Below are positions 1 to 7,614 of a stretch of 7,614 bases of DNA, in pieces. Under the pieces are notes generated by a model, which was not told the origin of the DNA, made no database searches, and worked only from the letters and a program-made list of their open reading frames with translations. Position numbers and translations under genes: made by a program. Source of the stretch: JANRIZ01 sp033764445 (GTDB lineage: Bacteria > Verrucomicrobiota > Verrucomicrobiia > JAWXBN01); NCBI GenBank assembly GCA_033764445.1, contig JANRIZ010000178.1, positions 1 through 7,614 on the forward strand. The letters are read 5' to 3'. Position 1 is the stretch's first letter; every line of letters begins with the position of its first letter.

Positions 1-33
1 GGTGCCCCTTGGTGACAATTCCTTGGTTCGGGA

Positions 34-61
34 TTGACGTCGGCACCCCTCCGCCTATTCT
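34..61 (+). promoter_or_regulatory. Probable sigma70-type promoter of recA
   Basis: TTGACG at 34-39 and TATTCT at 56-61 are separated by 16 nt, close to the housekeeping consensus. Transcription would start near position 68 and give a leader of about 95 nt before the recA start at 164. A 7-bp direct repeat, CCTTGGT (7-13 and 21-27), lies just upstream of the -35 element. No clear LexA-type operator of the E. coli, Bacillus or alphaproteobacterial kind is visible, so SOS control cannot be claimed. The call rests on the hexamers alone. Confidence 0.4.
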
Positions 62-151
62 TTTCACACGCATCGGGTTTTCTGTAACCTTTGCCCCCTC
101 CGGAACGTCTTGGAGGGTATGCTTGAAATTTTACAACACACAACAGACAAC

Positions 152-157
152 GAGGAA
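152..157 (+). promoter_or_regulatory. Ribosome binding site deciding the recA start
   Basis: GAGGAA at 152-157 lies 6 nt before the ATG at 164 and directly abuts the in-frame ATG at 158. The spacing favours 164, giving a protein that begins MAKTAEAPEK. A TTG at 110 and an ATG at 119 are also in frame, but the GGAGGG at 112-117 is too close to the ATG at 119 to serve it, and the extra residues do not resemble a RecA N-terminus. Confidence 0.55.
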
Positions 158-163
158 ATGACC

Positions 164-1240
164 ATGGCCAAGACCGCCGAAGCACCCGAAAAGGAATCAA
201 AAAAGGAAAAGGACGCCACTCCAAAATCCGGACAGGACGCCACCCGCGCACGCAATCTGGACATGGCCATCCAGGCCATCTCCAAACAGTTCGGTGACGG
301 CTCCATCCTGCGTCTGGGGGACGAACGGGCCAAGGTCAAAATCGAATCCATCTCCACGGGGTCCATCGCGGTGGACTGGGCACTGGGTGTCGGCGGGGTG
401 CCCCGCGGGCGCATCATCGAGATTTACGGGCCCGAGTCCTCGGGAAAAACCACCCTCGTCAGCCACGTCATCGCCAATGCCCAGCGGGCGGGTGGTCTGG
501 CGGCGTTCATCGACGCGGAACACGCCTTCGACCCCTCCTACGCGAAAAAAATCGGCGTCGATCTCGACCAGCTCCTTGTTTCCCAGCCGGATTCCGGTGA
601 GGAGGCCCTGACCATTGCCGAGACCCTCATCAAGTCCAACGCCCTGGATGTGATTGTCGTCGATTCCGTGGCCGCCCTGGTGCCCAAGGCCGAGCTGGAA
701 GGCAACATGGGGGATGCCACCGTCGGCGCCCAGGCCCGTCTGATGAGCCAGGCAATGCGCAAACTCACCGCCCTTCTCTCCCACGCCCGCACCACCTGCA
801 TCTTCACCAACCAGCTCCGCGAAAAAATCGGGGTCATGTTCGGCAGCCCGGAAACCACCCCGGGTGGAAAGGCCCTCAAATACTACGCCTCGGTCCGCAT
901 CGATATCCGCCGCAAGGAGGCGATCAAACGTCCGGATGGCGAGATCATCGGCAACCATGTGAAGGTCAAGATCGTCAAAAACAAGGTGGCTCCTCCCTTC
1001 CGCGAGGCGGAGTTTGACATCTACTACAATGAGGGCATTTCCAAGGAAAGTTCCCTCATCGATTTCGGGATTGAAAAGGGTGTCATCGAGAAAAAGGGTT
1101 CCTGGCTCTCCTTCGGCAACGAACAGCTCGCCCAGGGCAAGGACGGCACGAAGGACCTCCTCAAGTCCCAGCCCGCCCTCTTCGAGAAAATCAAAAAGGC
1201 CATCGAGGAAAAACTCATCGCCAACGAAAACGCCGCCTGA
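164..1240 (+). CDS. recA: Recombinase RecA
   Basis: RecA is the ATP-dependent strand-exchange protein of homologous recombination and the co-protease that triggers LexA cleavage in the SOS response. It acts as a filament on single-stranded DNA in the cytoplasm. From the ATG at 164 the protein is 358 residues, close to the 350 or so usual for the family. Visible motifs are Walker A GPESSGKT at residues 89-96, Walker B LDVIVVDS at 161-168, loop L1 with EGNMGDATVGAQARLMSQ, and loop L2 with GVMFGSPETTPGGKALKYY after FTNQLREKIG. The first 30 or so residues are a Lys/Glu/Ala-rich extension before the conserved ARNLDMAI segment. The C-terminus is short and lacks the strongly acidic tail of E. coli RecA. 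It is the first gene of the plus-strand group and is followed by a large inverted repeat before alaS. Identity is secure; only the exact start (158 or 164) is open. Confidence 0.97.
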   Translation: MAKTAEAPEKESKKEKDATPKSGQDATRARNLDMAIQAISKQFGDGSILRLGDERAKVKIESISTGSIAVDWALGVGGVPRGRIIEIYGPESSGKTTLVSHVIANAQRAGGLAAFIDAEHAFDPSYAKKIGVDLDQLLVSQPDSGEEALTIAETLIKSNALDVIVVDSVAALVPKAELEGNMGDATVGAQARLMSQAMRKLTALLSHARTTCIFTNQLREKIGVMFGSPETTPGGKALKYYASVRIDIRRKEAIKRPDGEIIGNHVKVKIVKNKVAPPFREAEFDIYYNEGISKESSLIDFGIEKGVIEKKGSWLSFGNEQLAQGKDGTKDLLKSQPALFEKIKKAIEEKLIANENAA

Positions 1241-1265
1241 CAACACAGTATCCCATCCGCGGGGG

Positions 1266-1359
1266 TCATCCGCGGATTTTCCCGGATCGGCTCGGATTTT
1301 CAAACGGACCATGGCAACATTTTCCGATTCCGGGCCGATCCGGGAAAATCTGCGGATGA
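1266..1359. repeat. Long inverted repeat between recA and alaS
   Basis: Bases 1266-1296 pair with 1329-1359 over 31 consecutive positions, of which 29 are Watson-Crick and 2 (G1274/T1351 and T1292/G1333) would be G-U wobbles in RNA. The loop is 32 nt (1297-1328). The left arm contains GATTTTCCCGGATCGGC. A 9-bp direct repeat CATCCGCGG occurs at 1254-1262 and 1267-1275, and CGGATTTT recurs at 1273-1280 and 1293-1300. No T-tract follows the stem, so it is not a standard intrinsic terminator. It could be a small non-coding repeat element, an mRNA-processing or stability hairpin that separates recA from alaS, or a Rho-independent terminator lacking a U-run. The pairing is seen directly; the role is unknown. 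Confidence 0.85.
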
Positions 1360-1378
1360 AACACCTCCGAACTTTCCC

Positions 1379-4756
<3,378 letters not shown>

Positions 4757-4760
4757 AGTA

Positions 4761-5276
4761 ATGATCGAGAAGCTTCTCACCATCGAGGACGGGACCTACT
4801 CCTGGACCTACGAGAATTTCGTGGCACACACACACCACGAGGGAGGCCGTATCGTCTGGGCCAAAGCCTCCGGACTCCAGAATCACTACGAAGGTCTGCC
4901 GGCCATTCTCCGGATCGTCTCCAACCCGGAAGTCGCCTGCAATCCGATTACCAAACCCGGGGACCTTCAGCAGAATATTGAGGGGGATTGGGACCTGGTA
5001 AAACGCGAAATTTTGCGTCAGATGGATCTGAGCCGGAAATTCCACGCCCGCAAATCCAAACTCGAAAATCTCTGGGTCAAGGTTCTCGACATCCCCTCCG
5101 ACCTGGAACCCGGCCCGGCCAAGGACCTGCTCCTCTCAATCCCCCAGAAAACCTTTCCGGTCAAGAACCTGACCATGTACGCACCCGAATTCGCCCTCTG
5201 GCTGCTGACGGATCTGGAAATGCGCAATGTCGTCAAGATTTTTGAACCGGTCCGCATTTCCACCAAGAAGGAATAG
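4761..5276 (+). CDS. Conserved-looking hypothetical protein, unknown function
   Basis: This 171-residue protein begins 4 nt after the alaS stop, so it is probably cotranscribed and translationally linked with alaS. I do not recognise the family. The sequence shows no signal peptide, membrane helix or known catalytic motif. It looks like a soluble cytoplasmic protein rich in charged and aromatic residues, with a histidine cluster (AHTHHEGG, about residues 22-29), an amphipathic stretch around WDLVKREILRQMDLSRKFH (about 77-95), and a lysine-rich C-terminus (STKKE). No strong Shine-Dalgarno precedes the ATG (only AAAG at 4756-4758), which also fits coupling to alaS. Codon use resembles the neighbouring genes, so recent acquisition is not suggested. 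The gene is probably real because of its length, its tight spacing and the coding-like composition. Confidence 0.85.
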   Translation: MIEKLLTIEDGTYSWTYENFVAHTHHEGGRIVWAKASGLQNHYEGLPAILRIVSNPEVACNPITKPGDLQQNIEGDWDLVKREILRQMDLSRKFHARKSKLENLWVKVLDIPSDLEPGPAKDLLLSIPQKTFPVKNLTMYAPEFALWLLTDLEMRNVVKIFEPVRISTKKE

Positions 5277-5322
5277 GTCTGCCTCCCCGGACGCACCGCC
5301 CCCCACACACCACTGAGACACC

Positions 5323-6402
5323 ATGAGCGCCGACCCCACGTCCCCGGTACCCCCGCCGCCTCCCCCGCCCCGGAATTACCAATATCAGCTGCCACCGCCC
5401 CCCAAACCCCGCCGACGCGTGGGTCTGTGGCTGGTTCTCCTGCTGAGCCTGCTCCTGAATCTGGGCCTGCTGGTGGGCTTCAGCTACAAATCCCTGGCCC
5501 GGCATGGGCGGTCGGTTCCCGCTCCCGAACACGTTTTCACCGAACGATTCATCATGGGGTATGAGAATGCCGAAAACAAGATTGCCGTCATCCGGCTCAA
5601 CGGTGTGATCTCCTCCTTCGGCGACAGCGCCACGGGCATGGATGGGATGGCCGGGGACATTGTCGAGCAGCTCCGTCTGGCCGCCGCGGATGCGAATGTC
5701 AAAGCCATCGTCCTGTGGGTGGATTCCCCGGGCGGCGAGGTTCTGGCCTCCGACCGCATTTATCGGGCCGTGCGGGATGCGGACAAGGTCAAACCGGTCA
5801 TCTGCTACATGGGCACGGTGGCCGCCAGCGGCGGTTTCTACTCGGCCATGGGGGCCCGGTGGATCATTGCCGACGAGCTGACCATCACGGGTTCGATCGG
5901 GGTGATCATGCAGACGCTCAATTACGAGGGACTCTTTGGCAAGGTGGGTCTCAAATCCCTGACCTTCAAAAGCGGCAAGCTCAAGGACATGCTTGATGGG
6001 AGCCGTGAACCCACACCCGAGGAAAAGGAACTCGTCCAGGGGCTGATCATGGAAACCTACGACAAGTTTGTCGGGATCGTCACCTCGGAACGGAAAATCC
6101 TCGATGATTCGGATTTTCGTGAAAACATCGCCGACGGACGCATTTTTTCGGGGAAAAAGGCCCTGGAAAACAAACTCATCGACCAGCTCGGCACCTTTGA
6201 TGAGGCCATTGCCAAGGCCGAAAAAGAGGCCAAAATCAAGGATGCGGAGGTTTTCCAATACGAGGTTCCCTTCCGCTTTGAGGACATGTTCCGCCTCTTT
6301 GGCAGAGCCCCGGCCAACAAGGTGACCCTGGAGCTGCCCAACAGTCCCTCCATCCACCTGGAACCCGGACGTCTCTACTTCATGTCCCTGCACATTTTTT
6401 GA
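5323..6402 (+). CDS. sppA: Signal peptide peptidase SppA-type S49 serine protease
   Basis: SppA-type enzymes degrade remnant signal peptides and other membrane-associated peptides with a Ser-Lys dyad, at the outer face of the cytoplasmic membrane. The protein has 359 residues. It has a proline-rich cytoplasmic N-terminus (runs of seven and four prolines within residues 10-27), an RRR stop signal at 30-32, one membrane helix (33-55), then the S49 domain: IAVIRLNGVISSF, VDSPGGEV (D134-G138), the nucleophile S169 in GTVAASGGFYSAMG, TGSIGVIMQTLNYEGLF, and TFKSGKLKDML. K221 is the likely general base, since it lies 52 residues after S169 as in B. subtilis SppA (S147/K199); K216 is an alternative. 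The size fits the short single-domain form rather than the two-domain E. coli enzyme. The start is 46 nt after the upstream gene, with only a weak ribosome site. A related S49 role such as SohB-like cannot be excluded. Confidence 0.93.
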   Translation: MSADPTSPVPPPPPPPRNYQYQLPPPPKPRRRVGLWLVLLLSLLLNLGLLVGFSYKSLARHGRSVPAPEHVFTERFIMGYENAENKIAVIRLNGVISSFGDSATGMDGMAGDIVEQLRLAAADANVKAIVLWVDSPGGEVLASDRIYRAVRDADKVKPVICYMGTVAASGGFYSAMGARWIIADELTITGSIGVIMQTLNYEGLFGKVGLKSLTFKSGKLKDMLDGSREPTPEEKELVQGLIMETYDKFVGIVTSERKILDDSDFRENIADGRIFSGKKALENKLIDQLGTFDEAIAKAEKEAKIKDAEVFQYEVPFRFEDMFRLFGRAPANKVTLELPNSPSIHLEPGRLYFMSLHIF

Positions 6403-6404
6403 GT

Positions 6405-6454
6405 CCGGTCACCCCACGCTCTGACAGGGCTGCCGAGTCAATGCTGATGACCGG
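6405..6454. repeat. Short inverted repeat between convergent genes
   Basis: CCGGTCA (6405-6411) and TGACCGG (6448-6454) flank most of the 57-nt gap between the convergent sppA and oxidase genes. The loop is 36 nt and no T-run follows on either strand, so it is weak as a terminator. It may be a bidirectional termination region by position, or chance. Confidence 0.25.
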
Positions 6455-6459
6455 GGGGG

Positions 6460-7074
6460 CTACCAGAGATAAAGGACCGTGAAGAGGAACACCCAGACAA
6501 CGTCCACAAAATGCCAGTACAGGCCCACACACATGACGGCGGTGTGGTTTTCCCGGGTCTGGTTGCCGGTCATGATCTTGATCAGCACCCAGATCAACAG
6601 GAGTACCCCGATGGTGACGTGGGCCCCGTGGAACCCGGTCAGGGTGAAAAAGTTGGCACCGTACACGCTGGCGGTGTTGATCCAAAGCCCCTCATGCTTC
6701 AAATGCAGCCATTCATAACCCTGCACCCCCAGAAAGATGCTGCCCATGAGAATGGTCAGGAGCATCAGCGGAATCACGCCCTTTTTCCCCTTGATGAGTG
6801 CCACTTCCGCAAAATGGTAGGTGAAACTGCTTCCGATCAGAATGACGGTGTTCATGAGCATGATCACGTTCATGGTCGTCACGTCGGGGAGTTTGATGCG
6901 GTAAATATCCAGTTCCGCATGGATAAAATCCGGGTTGCTCATCCGATACACCACGTAGGAGGCGATCAGTCCGATAAAAAGCATCGCCTCGGAAATCAAA
7001 AAGACGATCATGCCGAACCGGCACCGGTTAAAATCCTCCAGATGTTCTTCTCGGGTCATTGTGGCTGTGCTCAT
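6460..7074 (-). CDS. coxC: Cytochrome c oxidase subunit III
   Basis: This is the non-catalytic subunit III of a haem-copper terminal oxidase, an integral cytoplasmic-membrane protein that supports oxygen reduction and proton pumping by the subunit I core. The 204-residue protein has five clear membrane helices (about 21-44, 68-90, 99-120, 138-163, 177-203), as in the short form of the family. Family motifs are SEAMLFIG with the conserved carboxylate E29, FFTLTGFHGAHVTIG in helix four, and YWHFVDVVWVFLF in the last helix. The start at 7074 (MSTATMTREEH) is chosen; the ATG at 7059 (MTREEH) is possible, and neither has a strong Shine-Dalgarno. It follows the 38-residue gene by 22 nt on the same strand. 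The sequence alone does not separate a cytochrome c (aa3-type) from a quinol (bo3-type, cyoC) oxidase, though ctaB next door is compatible with both. Confidence 0.93.
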   Translation of the reverse strand: MSTATMTREEHLEDFNRCRFGMIVFLISEAMLFIGLIASYVVYRMSNPDFIHAELDIYRIKLPDVTTMNVIMLMNTVILIGSSFTYHFAEVALIKGKKGVIPLMLLTILMGSIFLGVQGYEWLHLKHEGLWINTASVYGANFFTLTGFHGAHVTIGVLLLIWVLIKIMTGNQTRENHTAVMCVGLYWHFVDVVWVFLFTVLYLW

Positions 7075-7096
7075 AACGTGTCCAAGTTTCTATGGG

Positions 7097-7213
7097 TTAT
7101 TTGTAAATAATCAAGGCAAAGGCGGCGGCCAGCATGATAAAAAAAATGACGCCCAAAACCGCCAGAGTGATCCGGTTCCGGCGCCGTTGTTCAGGGGTGA
7201 TGTGCGGGTTCAT
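7097..7213 (-). CDS. Small single-helix membrane protein, CoxF-like
   Basis: A 38-codon frame begins with the ATG at 7213, which overlaps the ctaB stop as ATGA, and ends with TAA at 7097, 22 nt before the subunit III start. The product has a basic cytoplasmic head, TPEQRRRNR (residues 6-14), and one membrane helix (about 16-36) ending in YK. Small proteins of this build, with a TPEQ/KRxRR-type head and one helix, occur beside ctaB in oxidase operons of other bacteria and are called CoxF-like. I recall that resemblance and did not search for it. The overlap, the unbroken spacing and the composition support a real gene, probably an accessory or assembly subunit of the oxidase. Confidence 0.75.
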   Translation of the reverse strand: MNPHITPEQRRRNRITLAVLGVIFFIMLAAAFALIIYK

Positions 7214-7614
7214 AGACGGACGGCAGCCTTGGTGAAAACCAGCCAGCCCAAAAGGACCGGCAGATAGACAATGGACCCCCAGAACAGGGGGCGTGCGGTG
7301 CCTGTCTCGGGTTTCACATAGAAACGGACGGCCAAAATCAGATAAGCCACCCCGGCCACGGCGGCCCCCGGCAGGTACCAGGGGGTGGTCAGTCCAAAAA
7401 ACGCCGGAAAAAACGAACAGGGCAGCAGCGCGGAGGCGTAGACAACCGATTGCAGGGCCGAACTGCGTCCGGTCGGATCAAGCACAGGCAGCATTTTGTA
7501 CCCGGCCCGGGCATAATCCTCCCGGCACAGCCACGCAATGGCCAGAAAATGGGGCATCTGCCACAAAAACAGGATCACGAAAAGAAAACACGCATCCAGG
7601 GTCAGCCACCCACG
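7210..7614 (-). CDS. ctaB: Protoheme IX farnesyltransferase (haem O synthase), partial
   Basis: The enzyme transfers farnesyl from farnesyl diphosphate to the vinyl group of haem B, giving haem O for the terminal oxidase; it is a UbiA-family polytopic membrane protein. The window holds the last 134 residues; the frame runs off the right edge, so the N-terminal half with the first Asp-rich motif is missing. Diagnostic segments are LFLWQMPHFLAIAW, then REDYARAGYKMLPVLDPTGR, which carries the second conserved acidic motif, followed by three hydrophobic helices up to the C-terminus TKAAVRL. A GTG at 7578 is an internal valine codon, not the start. Its TGA (7212-7210) overlaps the next gene's ATG, indicating translational coupling within an oxidase operon read leftward. 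Confidence 0.93.
   Translation of the reverse strand, partial: RGWLTLDACFLFVILFLWQMPHFLAIAWLCREDYARAGYKMLPVLDPTGRSSALQSVVYASALLPCSFFPAFFGLTTPWYLPGAAVAGVAYLILAVRFYVKPETGTARPLFWGSIVYLPVLLGWLVFTKAAVRL

Noticed and set aside
1..163. LexA/SOS box upstream of recA
   Set aside because: None of the CTGT-N8-ACAG, GAAC-N4-GTTC or GTTC-N7-GTTC patterns is present in convincing form.
5233..6393. 386-codon minus-strand frame opposite sppA
   Set aside because: Antisense shadow; the plus strand carries all S49 motifs.
6403..6459. Intrinsic terminator between sppA and the oxidase genes
   Set aside because: Only a 7-bp inverted repeat with a 36-nt loop is seen and no T-run follows on either strand; the six T residues at 6395-6400 lie inside the end of sppA with no hairpin before them.

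Overview
The window reads as a chromosomal segment of a GC-rich Gram-negative-type bacterium. The gene order (recA, then alaS, then a small unknown gene, then an S49 peptidase) and the style of the proteins suggest the Verrucomicrobiota, perhaps Opitutae. That placement rests on memory of similar genomes, not on a search, and is tentative.

Layout, plus strand: a promoter-like region and leader (1-163), recA (164-1240), an intergenic stretch dominated by a 31-pair inverted repeat (1266-1359), alaS (1379-4756), an unknown 171-residue gene (4761-5276) that starts 4 nt after alaS, and a membrane-anchored SppA-type S49 peptidase (5323-6402). Layout, minus strand, converging on these genes: the C-terminal part of ctaB (haem O synthase, cut by the window edge), a 38-residue single-helix membrane protein coupled to it by an ATGA overlap, and cytochrome oxidase subunit III (6460-7074). 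The minus-strand genes belong to a haem-copper oxidase operon whose upstream part lies beyond the right edge.

The striking feature is inside alaS. The reading frame is 1125 codons, well above the usual length of AlaRS. The excess is one segment of about 588 nt (about 2632-3219) bounded by near-perfect inverted terminal repeats, with hairpins at each end. It encodes a nearly complete REP-associated tyrosine transposase (RAYT, Y1/HUH) domain in the alaS frame, with no stop codon and no obvious start of its own. Removing 588 nt restores a normal-looking AlaRS of about 929 residues, and every AlaRS motif on both sides is retained. The window therefore appears to show a transposable element lodged in frame in an essential tRNA synthetase gene without breaking its frame. 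How the cell makes working AlaRS (tolerated internal domain, DNA excision, split translation, or a second alaS copy) cannot be settled from the sequence.

The other genes are ordinary housekeeping functions: recombination and DNA repair, tRNA charging, membrane protein quality control, and respiration.
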